From positions 1 to 35,940 of the IMG/VR virus record IMGVR_UViG_3300048835_000243: a stretch of DNA of 35,940 nt. One strand, written 5' to 3'. A program made the position numbers and the translations under genes. The notes beneath the pieces were generated by a model that saw only the letters and a list, made by a program, of their open reading frames with translations, ran no database searches and had not been told where the DNA came from. Of this stretch, positions 1 to 6,085 are shown one piece after another (positions within the stretch are counted from its first letter, which is position 1; each line of letters begins with the position of its first letter). Source of the DNA: a virus.

Positions 1-715
1 TAAAGATAAGTGCCGGCTTTCCGATACTTGAACTTTTCTTTGCACAAGCTAAAGCAAATGCAGTTTTACCCATACCTGGCCTTGCCGCTAAAACTATAAA
101 CTCTCCACCTCTCCAACCTCCTGATTTTTTAGTGAGATTTTCAATTGGCGTTGCTATTCCTGCTTCAATAGTTCCATCATGGATCTTCCTTCCTTTTTCG
201 ACAACATCATCGTACAACTCGCCTATTCTTACAGGATCGTTATTTGATGTGAATTTATTGATCTTGTTTAATTCCTTGTACGTACTCTCGATACTCTCAA
301 ATATATTCTTGGAATCATCATAACCATTTTCAATTACTAAGTTACCCAATTTGATCAACTCCCTTGCAAGGAATTTCTGGTAGATTATTTCTGCATGATA
401 TAGAACGTGTGCAGAAGATGTGATTTTTTGGGTCAAAGTAATTAAATGGTATTGACCTCCTACATTTTCCAATTGCTTCCTATTGATCAATTCCTGTGAT
501 ACTGTCAACAGGTCCACTGAATCACCTCTGGAAGTCAAGTGTGCAATTGCTTCAAAAATCTTTTGATTGGCATCGAGGTAAAAACATTCTTTTTTAAGGA
601 ATGAAGAAATTTTCTCATAGGTGTCCGAATACACCAACAAAGCCCCGATTATAGCATTTTCTAAATCGGTGGCCTGTGGTGGTATTTTACCTGTTACAGT
701 TGATTTCTGATTCAT
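1..715 (-). CDS. dnaB: Replicative DNA helicase DnaB, C-terminally truncated by the window edge
   Basis: Hexameric helicase that unwinds DNA at the phage replication fork. About 238 residues are visible. The N-terminal part has the DnaB helical-domain signature (PQATDLENAIIGALL, near residue 13). The Walker A loop of the RecA-like domain (ARPGMGKTA) falls near residues 210-218, and the frame then runs off the left edge. The ATG at 713-715 comes one base after the TAG stop of the HTH protein upstream, so the two genes are probably co-translated. As the last visible gene of the early operon, it gives the phage its own helicase instead of borrowing the host's. The family call is secure; the ATPase core beyond Walker A cannot be seen. 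Confidence 0.93.
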   Translation of the reverse strand, partial: MNQKSTVTGKIPPQATDLENAIIGALLVYSDTYEKISSFLKKECFYLDANQKIFEAIAHLTSRGDSVDLLTVSQELINRKQLENVGGQYHLITLTQKITSSAHVLYHAEIIYQKFLARELIKLGNLVIENGYDDSKNIFESIESTYKELNKINKFTSNNDPVRIGELYDDVVEKGRKIHDGTIEAGIATPIENLTKKSGGWRGGEFIVLAARPGMGKTAFALACAKKSSSIGKPALIF

Positions 716-716
716 T

Positions 717-1355
717 CTAACCTATTGGTATGTTATTGTTCATTTCGCTTGCTGATCCTGCATCAACTTTGGTTCGATCCTTTGACATTCTAATAAAGTT
801 AGCCAACCTTCTTTTCATATCAAAGTACTTCATGGATTCAAACCTTAACCCATTTTCTGGTTTATCTGTGCTTTCTTCTGTCCAATAGGAAACAAAATCA
901 TTAAATAAATCAATAGTCAAACTACTTTTATACTTAGGATCAAGTTTCAATTCTGCAGCGATTATTTTTGCACTGTTCTTAAATCTGATCATTGTGCCAT
1001 TATTTACAGCTCTAATTTCCTCAATAGACTTTTTGGGTTTTGTTGTTTTGGTTTTTTCAACAATTACTTTTTTTGGCAGATCTTGATTACTAGGATTGTC
1101 GTTTAAAACAAATTCTTCTTTCAGTTTGTGGTACTTGACATATCCATACTTGGTTAACTCCTTGATCGCTGTTTTAACGCTCTGAGTGCCACAATTATTA
1201 TCTTTGGATATTTGGGTCAAAGTAAACCCACTCATATCAAGGTGTGAAGCTAAATAAAGGAAAACTCCCTTACTTGAATGTGATAACCTTGGATCTCTTG
1301 CAAGGGTTTTGTGAATAGTCACACTAACCCCTTCTTTTTTTGTGATGATATACAT
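717..1355 (-). CDS. Helix-turn-helix replication protein (helicase-loader/initiator type)
   Basis: A 212-residue protein. Residues 10-75 form a winged-helix-like domain (GVFLYLASHLDMSGFTLTQI followed by an SVKTAIKELTKYGYV recognition segment). This resembles the N-terminal domain of phage replisome organisers that sit next to dnaB. A Lys-rich linker (about residues 95-112) leads to a helical C-terminal domain rich in basic residues, with FDMKRRLANFIRM near residue 185, which could contact DNA or helicase. It lies directly upstream of dnaB and downstream of the recombination genes. The start is ATG at 1355, preceded by an AAACATTT-containing leader. Replication role is inferred from fold and context; exact initiator versus loader function is not resolved. 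Confidence 0.7.
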   Translation of the reverse strand: MYIITKKEGVSVTIHKTLARDPRLSHSSKGVFLYLASHLDMSGFTLTQISKDNNCGTQSVKTAIKELTKYGYVKYHKLKEEFVLNDNPSNQDLPKKVIVEKTKTTKPKKSIEEIRAVNNGTMIRFKNSAKIIAAELKLDPKYKSSLTIDLFNDFVSYWTEESTDKPENGLRFESMKYFDMKRRLANFIRMSKDRTKVDAGSASEMNNNIPIG

Positions 1356-1376
1356 AAATGTTTGTTTTTTTTAAAG

Positions 1377-1589
1377 TTAACAATTTTGTTGGATATTCCT
1401 GTCTAATTGACGGTTTTTCAGAACACTAACAATCCATTGCTTCAAAGGTTCTCCACTTCCCATTACCTTATGGGTTATCCAGAACTCGCCACTTTTATCA
1501 GCATTAATTTCATAATCGTTACCATCTTGACAAGTTCCTAATGACTCGATCAAGTGCTTTGCTATATCATTAAATTCTTCTTCATCCAT
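1377..1589 (-). CDS. Small acidic protein of the early operon, function unknown
   Basis: A 70-residue protein starting MDEEEFNDIAKHLIESLG. It has an acidic N-terminal half, a central tract predicted as beta strand (GEFWITHKVMG) and a basic tail (SVLKNRQLDRN). No catalytic motif or membrane segment is visible. It lies 5 bp downstream of the RecE-like nuclease gene and 21 bp upstream of the HTH replication gene, so it is surely in the same transcript. Possible roles are a modulator of the recombination or replication proteins, but nothing in the sequence decides this. Confidence 0.7.
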   Translation of the reverse strand: MDEEEFNDIAKHLIESLGTCQDGNDYEINADKSGEFWITHKVMGSGEPLKQWIVSVLKNRQLDRNIQQNC

Positions 1590-1594
1590 AACTA

Positions 1595-2473
1595 CTAAAT
1601 TTTAGGTTTATACCATCCTGTTCTTTGAACTGATTCGTAAGGAGTCATAAACCTCCAAAATGAATGACTCTGGTGCCATAGGTTATGATCAATACAATAT
1701 TTAAAAGCCTGTAATACTTGAAGATAAAACCGCTTAAATTCATGCAACAAACTTGGATCACATCTGAACTTATTTATTCCGAATGGTTCACTTGTTTCAA
1801 CAACTAGCCAATAGTAATCAGGATAAACAAATTTAGTTCTTTCAATTGCCAATGTATAACCTCCTGCCTGTAGGCCATAGTCAAAATTCCATATTGATTT
1901 TTGAAACTTGGATCTTTCAGCACTTTGCGATGTCTTTAAATCACATATCCAAGGAACACGATCATAATAATCAGATCTCATATCCAACTTGCTTAAACTC
2001 CTTAATCCTGTCTCACGATCCGTCCAATAGATTTCATCCTGCACACTTGCCTTACCTTCCAAGAACATCTGAACATCTTCATGGTTTATAGCCCTTTGAT
2101 ACATCTGAAAACAGTTATCGATCTCTTGTGCTGTAACACAAAGTTTACCAACATTGTCTGCTAGAAATTCAGCTTTCGCCGCCCTTGATCCAGTTCCAGA
2201 AAAAACAGGCATTTCTACAATTGTACTATCTACAAGTTCCGGCTGTAATAACATTAATTCAAAAACATTTCCTGTATCAAATGCTTTACTTGATTTCTTA
2301 TCACCGATCTTGTATTGAATAAAATCCCATGGACTTGTAACAAAGTGTTTTAAAGCCGAATAACTCAATCTAGGATTTTCAAGAAATTCAGCAATCATAT
2401 GCTGATAATCTGGTGCATCTTCCTTTTGGATCTGCTTCAACTTATCCCATAGAGGTGTTTTACTTTTTACCAT
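1595..2473 (-). CDS. RecE-like PD-(D/E)XK exonuclease
   Basis: Probably resects double-stranded DNA ends for phage recombination. The 292 residues carry the layout of the exodeoxyribonuclease VIII-type PDDEXK domain: LSYSALKHF near residue 36, a TGNVFELMLLQPE segment near 68-80, an acidic residue in KLDMRSDY (Asp164), the catalytic DLK (Asp178, Lys180) and a QAGGY helix (Gln202). It overlaps the end of the upstream putative annealing-protein gene by 14 bp, a coupling common for exonuclease/annealing pairs. The His of the usual GxxxH motif is replaced (GNVFE), so metal binding may rely on other residues. Nuclease family is confident; the RecE assignment rests on size and neighbour. Confidence 0.8.
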   Translation of the reverse strand: MVKSKTPLWDKLKQIQKEDAPDYQHMIAEFLENPRLSYSALKHFVTSPWDFIQYKIGDKKSSKAFDTGNVFELMLLQPELVDSTIVEMPVFSGTGSRAAKAEFLADNVGKLCVTAQEIDNCFQMYQRAINHEDVQMFLEGKASVQDEIYWTDRETGLRSLSKLDMRSDYYDRVPWICDLKTSQSAERSKFQKSIWNFDYGLQAGGYTLAIERTKFVYPDYYWLVVETSEPFGINKFRCDPSLLHEFKRFYLQVLQAFKYCIDHNLWHQSHSFWRFMTPYESVQRTGWYKPKI

Positions 2474-3230
2474 TTTCTTTCTGTTTTTTAGCTAATACCT
2501 TTATTTGCTCCCTTACCAATCTTGAAAACTTCATATTTGGAATCCATTCAGTTTGCTGATTTGCCCATTCAACTAGATCAAGCTGATCAGTGAAAGTATA
2601 TATCGTATTAAATACATCTTCTGGTAGATCAGTTTCTTCCACTTGACTTTCAGCTTCTTCCATTCCTTGCATTTCTTCTGCAGGTGTCGGTTCATATCCT
2701 GCCGCTTTTATCAAGAACGCAAAACTCATTCTTGCCGCCTTTCCTATGGCTCTGGTTTGGGCCATTGACAAGATACTATATTCATCAAAAGTATGCTTTG
2801 CTGTTTCTTCATTGGAACACATGGCAAAAGCCTGTGACATTATAGACTCCTTACCATCTTTGTAAGAAACAAATTGTGCTTCTGCAAAATACTTGTAAAG
2901 TTTAGTAGAATGTTTTTTCTCAACTTTCTGTCTATTCACCCAGGCCATCCATTTAAATTCTACAGGAGCATAACTAGATTCATTTTTATAAGAAACTATC
3001 TTTCCTGTCAATCCCAACAATCCTGCAGCGAATTGCCAACCCTCTACCAAAACATAATCCTTATTCTGGATCACTGTTGAAAGATTTTGGCTCTTTACAT
3101 AGGTTGCAACTTCCTGTGCAATTTTCACTACTTCCTGCGGATCTGTCAAACCGAATTTCTTCATGTCCGATTGAGTTACAATTAACTCTTGTTTCTCCCA
3201 TGGCTTTAAACTATTTTCTTCCATCTTCAT
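2460..3230 (-). CDS. Putative single-strand annealing protein (Rad52/RecT-like)
   Basis: A 256-residue protein with a conserved-looking core: DYVLVEGWQFAAGLLGL near residues 58-74, a beta-rich middle, and FDEYSILSMAQTRAIGKAARM near 148-168, followed by an acidic linker (EEMQGMEEAESQVEETD) and a basic C-terminal tail (KVLAKKQKENGKK). The gene precedes the RecE-like nuclease with a 14 bp overlap, the usual place for the annealing partner of a phage recombinase. The annealing role is inferred from this pairing and general architecture; I cannot assign a family by motif alone. The first ATG (3230) overlaps the HTH gene by 20 bp; an ATG two codons later is equally possible. Confidence 0.6.
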   Translation of the reverse strand: MKMEENSLKPWEKQELIVTQSDMKKFGLTDPQEVVKIAQEVATYVKSQNLSTVIQNKDYVLVEGWQFAAGLLGLTGKIVSYKNESSYAPVEFKWMAWVNRQKVEKKHSTKLYKYFAEAQFVSYKDGKESIMSQAFAMCSNEETAKHTFDEYSILSMAQTRAIGKAARMSFAFLIKAAGYEPTPAEEMQGMEEAESQVEETDLPEDVFNTIYTFTDQLDLVEWANQQTEWIPNMKFSRLVREQIKVLAKKQKENGKK

Positions 3231-3453
3231 GAATATAAATGATTAGTGAATCTAATGACATACCCGACTCTTTGGATAATTTCTTCAATTGAGAAATGGT
3301 CTGCATGTTTTTACCGGCACGCCAATTATGAAGTGTTTGGCTTCCTTTCAAACCCAACATATCTTGGATTTCTTTCAGCGTAGGACGAACGCCTTTCTTC
3401 TCTTGGATTTTGGTCATAGCCTGATCCAAGTCAACTCGAACTTGTTTTACCAT
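3211..3453 (-). CDS. XRE-type helix-turn-helix regulator
   Basis: An 80-residue DNA-binding protein. Residues 25-48 (TLKEIQDMLGLKGSQTLHNW, then RAGKN) match a Cro/C1-type HTH, followed by helices that pack it (ISQLKKLSKESGMSLDSLIIYI). It is the first gene of the leftward early operon and follows an AT-rich control region with a perfect tandem 14-mer repeat at 3513-3540, which it may bind. The gene overlaps the next by 20 bp. Because it shares a transcript with recombination and replication genes it could be an autoregulatory Cro-like factor. No oppositely oriented repressor is visible, so lysogeny cannot be inferred. Confidence 0.82.
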   Translation of the reverse strand: MVKQVRVDLDQAMTKIQEKKGVRPTLKEIQDMLGLKGSQTLHNWRAGKNMQTISQLKKLSKESGMSLDSLIIYIHEDGRK

Positions 3454-3465
3454 AATGTTTAGAAT

Positions 3466-3510
3466 TTTGATGTTACTATAAATGTTGACTCCAAATGTAT
3501 ATAAATATAT
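3466..3510 (-). promoter_or_regulatory. Candidate early promoter and leader of the HTH/recombination operon
   Basis: Reading leftward, TATACATTTG contains TACATTTG, a fit to the Bacteroidota -7 element TAnnTTTG (plus-strand 3492-3499). It lies about 40 bp before the ATG at 3453. No convincing TTG -33 box is present at the usual distance. The leader then reads AACATTTATAGTAACATC, similar to the leaders of several other genes in the window. Confidence 0.45.
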
Positions 3511-3512
3511 TG

Positions 3513-3540
3513 ATAGATAAAAATATATAGATAAAAATAT
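3513..3540. repeat. Perfect tandem 14-bp direct repeat (candidate operator or iteron)
   Basis: Two exact copies of ATAGATAAAAATAT follow one another without spacer, at 3513-3526 and 3527-3540. They sit just upstream of the likely early promoter and next to the replication genes. This could be an operator for the 80-residue HTH protein or an AT-rich iteron at an origin. Two copies are few for an origin. Confidence 0.6.
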
Positions 3541-3900
3541 TTTGACATGATCATAACTAGATACACCCTGCCCTATGCCTTACATATAAGTATTGCCGAT
3601 AACCAAAGAAAAAAATCAATGGCAGATTAGCCTTTGTTACAGAAGTGCCTTAACTTCTTTTTTCACAACTATTTTCCTTTCGGTATGTATAGGGCTGTGT
3701 TGTTGGCAGGTAGAACATTGCACAGACTTTTTGTTGCGTATAACATAAACTGCAAATTAATCTACACTAATAAAGACTTCGCTTGATTAATTCGCCTTAG
3801 TTTGAGGTTTTGGATCTTATGTCTTGGAGTAGGTCAAACAGTGGAAACACCTAACTTGCATCTTAAATTAAGAAGTTCAAATGTAAAATAAAGTTTTGAT

Positions 3901-3932
3901 AAAAAAAAACAGCCCTAAAAGTTTAGGACTGT
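3901..3932 (-). terminator. Rho-independent terminator ending the late operon (second of two)
   Basis: Inverted arms ACAGCCCTAAA (3909-3919) and TTTAGGACTGT (3922-3932), one mismatch and a 2-base centre, followed on the minus strand by a run of eight or more T. It lies downstream of the lysis genes and faces away from the early operon. Confidence 0.85.
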
Positions 3933-4018
3933 AATTTTAATCTTTCGATCTATGCAATTGTTCCACCGTTTGCCTGACAAATATCGTAATTAATTTTAAA
4001 CCACCAAAATAATGACAT

Positions 4019-4055
4019 AAAAAAAGCCATGTAACTCCTATCGTGTACATGGCTT
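4019..4055 (-). terminator. Rho-independent terminator ending the late operon (first of two)
   Basis: Perfect 10-bp arms AAGCCATGTA (4024-4033) and TACATGGCTT (4046-4055) around a 12-base loop, followed on the minus strand by a T run. It comes about 75 bp after the last lysis gene. With the terminator at 3901-3932 it forms a tandem stop that insulates the early region from late transcription. Confidence 0.88.
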
Positions 4056-4129
4056 CTAAACATTTATATCACAACATCACTTGTGAAGTAGCCACAAAGA
4101 TATTGCTTATTTTGGACTTCCAAAAAAAT

Positions 4130-4546
4130 CTACAACAAAAATAAGAATAGTATGATTGCACCAGTTCCTATAGAACCATGAATACCTCCATTGATATAAG
4201 CCTTTCTCTTGGCTTTTTTACTATCATTGATCATAAGGTTCAACTTACTTATAATTTCCTTCTGTGATGGAACTATAATGTTCCTGTATTGATCTATTTG
4301 ATTATTCAAAACAACCTCTGCTTCTTCATGCTCCACAATGATATTTTTTAGCATTTTATTTTCTTTCTGCAGGTATTCTACCTGGGCCTTAGATTTTTGA
4401 AAGTTAGAAAACACATTATTCAAAGAATCACGATCAACAGAAATATTATTGGTTTGCCCTGATAAACTGACGCAGAATAGAATCCCGAACACTATTAGGT
4501 AAGGTTTTGAATTTCTTATTAAGTTCATTGATTTTTGCTTTTTCAT
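4130..4546 (-). CDS. Outer spanin-like lysis protein (signal peptide, coiled coil, C-terminal anchor)
   Basis: 138 residues if read from ATG 4546; an internal ATG six codons later is also possible. An N-terminal hydrophobic segment ends in a likely signal peptidase site (VSLSGQ, near residue 30). A long heptad-rich stretch (about 40-105) follows, then a C-terminal hydrophobic helix (TGAIILFLFLL). Its first 101 bp lie inside the 3' end of the neighbouring membrane coiled-coil gene in another frame, the nested arrangement of Rz/Rz1 spanins. It is not an orthodox Rz1: there is no lipobox cysteine, and a C-terminal transmembrane helix takes its place. The spanin role is inferred from topology, overlap and the endolysin nearby. 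Confidence 0.6.
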   Translation of the reverse strand: MKKQKSMNLIRNSKPYLIVFGILFCVSLSGQTNNISVDRDSLNNVFSNFQKSKAQVEYLQKENKMLKNIIVEHEEAEVVLNNQIDQYRNIIVPSQKEIISKLNLMINDSKKAKRKAYINGGIHGSIGTGAIILFLFLL

Positions 4547-4838
4547 TGTTAAGGATTTTTACATTCTTGTTTAAATCTAATTTCAAACTTTCAATTTTTT
4601 CCAAAACATCTGAATACTGAACTTCTAAATTATCAACTGTCTTTTCAGCTTCGTTAATTGTGGAACTTAATTTTTCAATATCTTCTTTGTAACGCTCTGA
4701 AAGTTTTTTTGTGAGGGTTTTGTTGTTGAAATAAAGATATGCTAGGAAAATGAACATAAAGCCTAAAAAACCATACATAAAATATAACTTGCGTTTTTCT
4801 GGACTTATTTTGTTGGAAAATTTTATTTCTTCATTCAT
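4446..4838 (-). CDS. Inner spanin-like lysis protein (Rz-type topology)
   Basis: 130 residues. A short charged cytoplasmic N-terminus is followed by one transmembrane helix (YGFLGFMFIFLAYLYF, about 22-38), then a long coiled coil rich in Lys, Glu and Leu reaching into the periplasm, ending RDSILRQFIRANQ. This is the N-in, C-out layout of an Rz i-spanin. The gene lies just downstream of the endolysin and its 3' end overlaps the next gene by 101 bp in a different frame. Sequence identity to Rz is not visible, so the name rests on topology and context. Confidence 0.62.
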   Translation of the reverse strand: MNEEIKFSNKISPEKRKLYFMYGFLGFMFIFLAYLYFNNKTLTKKLSERYKEDIEKLSSTINEAEKTVDNLEVQYSDVLEKIESLKLDLNKNVKILNNEKAKINELNKKFKTLPNSVRDSILRQFIRANQ

Positions 4839-4849
4839 TGTTTTTCGTT

Positions 4850-4930
4850 TTATTCTTCAAAATGTTGATCAATAATATCATTGTGAAATTCATCTAACAT
4901 TTGAATTATTTGGGTTGAATTTATTTGCAT
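4850..4930 (-). CDS. Possible 26-residue translationally coupled ORF
   Basis: The stop of the endolysin gene overlaps an ATG (TAATG at 4928-4932), opening a 26-codon frame MQINSTQIIQMLDEFHNDII, ending DQHFEE. It is acidic and soluble and ends 11 bp before the i-spanin start. The overlap is the kind used for termination-reinitiation, and TAATG is used elsewhere in this locus. It may also simply keep ribosomes on the message towards the next gene. No function can be assigned. Confidence 0.4.
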   Translation of the reverse strand: MQINSTQIIQMLDEFHNDIIDQHFEE

Positions 4931-5286
4931 TACCTCTGCATTTCAAAATGTGGTGTATCCATAAATCCGTCCGCAATTCCGTTTTTATTAAAGTCTCCGC
5001 CCCAACGGTTCTTATCATGGAGCGATACCCAATAATCCCCCAATGGCTTAACATCCTCATATCTGTAGGTAAGATTTCCGTTTATAAAGAAATTAAAATC
5101 AACGGCCAATCTATCCAAGTGCTTACTGTTAAGGGTTTGGCTTTTGCCTTCTGCCTTTAACCGCTTTTGCTCTTCCAATGACCTCCAAGCGTGTCCAAAG
5201 GTCAATTCTATTCCTATGGTATAAGCATACTCAATAAGGCAACCGATGTTCCTTGTAAAAATCCGCTGTGCCTGGCCTAGTGTCAT
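4930..5286 (-). CDS. M15-family peptidase endolysin (VanY/DD-carboxypeptidase-like)
   Basis: A 118-residue zinc peptidase that should cut peptide cross-bridges of the host wall at lysis. It carries the M15 motif SxHxxxxAxD (SKHLDRLAVD: Ser54, His56, Asp63) and the second zinc/catalytic pair HxE (His113, Glu115 in TPHFEMQ), with a WGGDF turn near 95-99. The domain is complete and compact, with no separate wall-binding domain and no signal peptide. It therefore needs the adjacent holin-like proteins to reach the periplasm. The gene starts on the last base of the upstream membrane-protein gene and is followed by spanin-like genes, forming a standard lysis cassette. Confidence 0.88.
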   Translation of the reverse strand: MTLGQAQRIFTRNIGCLIEYAYTIGIELTFGHAWRSLEEQKRLKAEGKSQTLNSKHLDRLAVDFNFFINGNLTYRYEDVKPLGDYWVSLHDKNRWGGDFNKNGIADGFMDTPHFEMQR

Positions 5287-5642
5287 TATCTTAACGTTTT
5301 TAATAGTGTCTTAATTTCCTGTAGATCTTCACCAATACGTTTTTGATTTTCACGTATGATGATCAGCTGTTCTTTTTCTTCAACAGACATATGTCGGTTT
5401 TTATCTTCCATGTGGCGCATTAACCTTTCTTTTTCGACTTCTGAAACAATGTACTTTCCATTTCTAGCAATTGTTTCTGTCTTTTGACTTTCGGTATCAA
5501 ATGTTCTATTGTTAATTGCATCAACAGCTTTAGGAACAAATGTAACTAAGTAACCTAACATCATTGTCAATAAAGAAATTACAAGTGCTTTGTAAATCCA
5601 CTCATACCGGTTTCTTACTTTATCTGTCATAGTATAGCTCAT
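5286..5642 (-). CDS. Single-pass membrane protein with coiled coil in the lysis cassette
   Basis: 118 residues: a short N-terminus, one transmembrane helix (ALVISLLTMMLGYLVTFVP, about 19-37), then a charged, mostly helical tail (EKEQLIIIRENQKRIGEDLQ). ATG 5642 overlaps the upstream holin-like gene's stop (ATGA), and its own stop touches the endolysin start. This position suggests a holin partner, antiholin or anchoring factor. The sequence alone does not decide which. Confidence 0.65.
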   Translation of the reverse strand: MSYTMTDKVRNRYEWIYKALVISLLTMMLGYLVTFVPKAVDAINNRTFDTESQKTETIARNGKYIVSEVEKERLMRHMEDKNRHMSVEEKEQLIIIRENQKRIGEDLQEIKTLLKTLR

Positions 5643-5995
5643 TTTCTTTTGAAACCATCAACTGATTCCTGTTTTAAGAAATTAGTTTTTCTCTTTGCAT
5701 ATGATATAATCAAATCAGGCGCTCCACCTATAATTGCATATATTATAGATCCTAAACTTGTAATATCCTGATTTGCAACCTTAGCAACATCTGGTGCAAT
5801 AAGCCAAAAAACCACTGCACAAGTTATCGACAATAAAAACGAAAAAATAAGTCGGTTAACATTGTCCTTTAAAAAGAAAACCAAATCAAATCTTCTTGGG
5901 CTTTTTTGGCTGTCCTTGTCTCTTTTAAGTATGTCATACCATAAAGCTGCAAAGTAGCATACTATTGTAATAATAATCCATTTATATTCTTCCAT
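5639..5995 (-). CDS. Holin-like multi-pass membrane protein
   Basis: 118 residues with three hydrophobic segments: WIIITIVCYFAALWY (about 6-20), LIFSFLLSITCAVVFWLIA (about 49-67) and a weaker one near 80-96. The C-terminus is strongly basic (KRKTNFLKQESVDGFKRK). Size, topology, charged tail and a place just ahead of the endolysin fit a class I-like holin that opens the inner membrane. Its ATG overlaps the stop of a 28-residue membrane ORF (TAATG). Holin assignment is inferred, since holins share little sequence. Confidence 0.65.
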   Translation of the reverse strand: MEEYKWIIITIVCYFAALWYDILKRDKDSQKSPRRFDLVFFLKDNVNRLIFSFLLSITCAVVFWLIAPDVAKVANQDITSLGSIIYAIIGGAPDLIISYAKRKTNFLKQESVDGFKRK

Positions 5996-6081
5996 TACTT
6001 CTCTATTATATATGGTTCCACTCTCTTGACCACAACCATCATTAAGATGTAAATGAGTGCTATGGTGAGGTATGGGTCCAT
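5995..6081 (-). CDS. 28-residue membrane miniprotein upstream of the holin-like gene
   Basis: ATG 6081 opens the frame MDPYLTIALIYILMMVVVK, ending RVEPYIIEK. It is one transmembrane helix flanked by a short acidic end and a basic end. The gene starts 4 bp after the pectate-lyase stop, and its TAA overlaps the next ATG (TAATG), so it fits exactly between two genes. The helix and tight packing support a real coding gene. It could be a pinholin-like or antiholin peptide; that is speculation. Confidence 0.6.
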   Translation of the reverse strand: MDPYLTIALIYILMMVVVKRVEPYIIEK

Positions 6082-6085
6082 TGGT

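Larger units (their letters stand above)
3454..4129. other. 676-bp non-coding region between early and late transcription units
   Basis: No plausible gene is visible on either strand; open frames are under 30 codons. From right to left it holds two minus-strand terminators (4019-4055 and 3901-3932), then an unexplained stretch from about 3545 to 3900, then the AT-rich early promoter region. The unexplained stretch contains widely spaced inverted arms (GCCCTAT at 3571-3577 and ATAGGGC at 3689-3695, flanked by ACAC and GTGT) and a 31-bp segment at 3579-3609 that resembles, in the opposite orientation, part of the spacer at 34325-34355. Confidence 0.7.

Noticed and set aside
3548-3820. Short open frames of 25-27 codons in the control region (both strands)
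   Set aside because: Composition is not protein-like, no leader or coupling is present, and they lie in a non-coding region with hairpin features.
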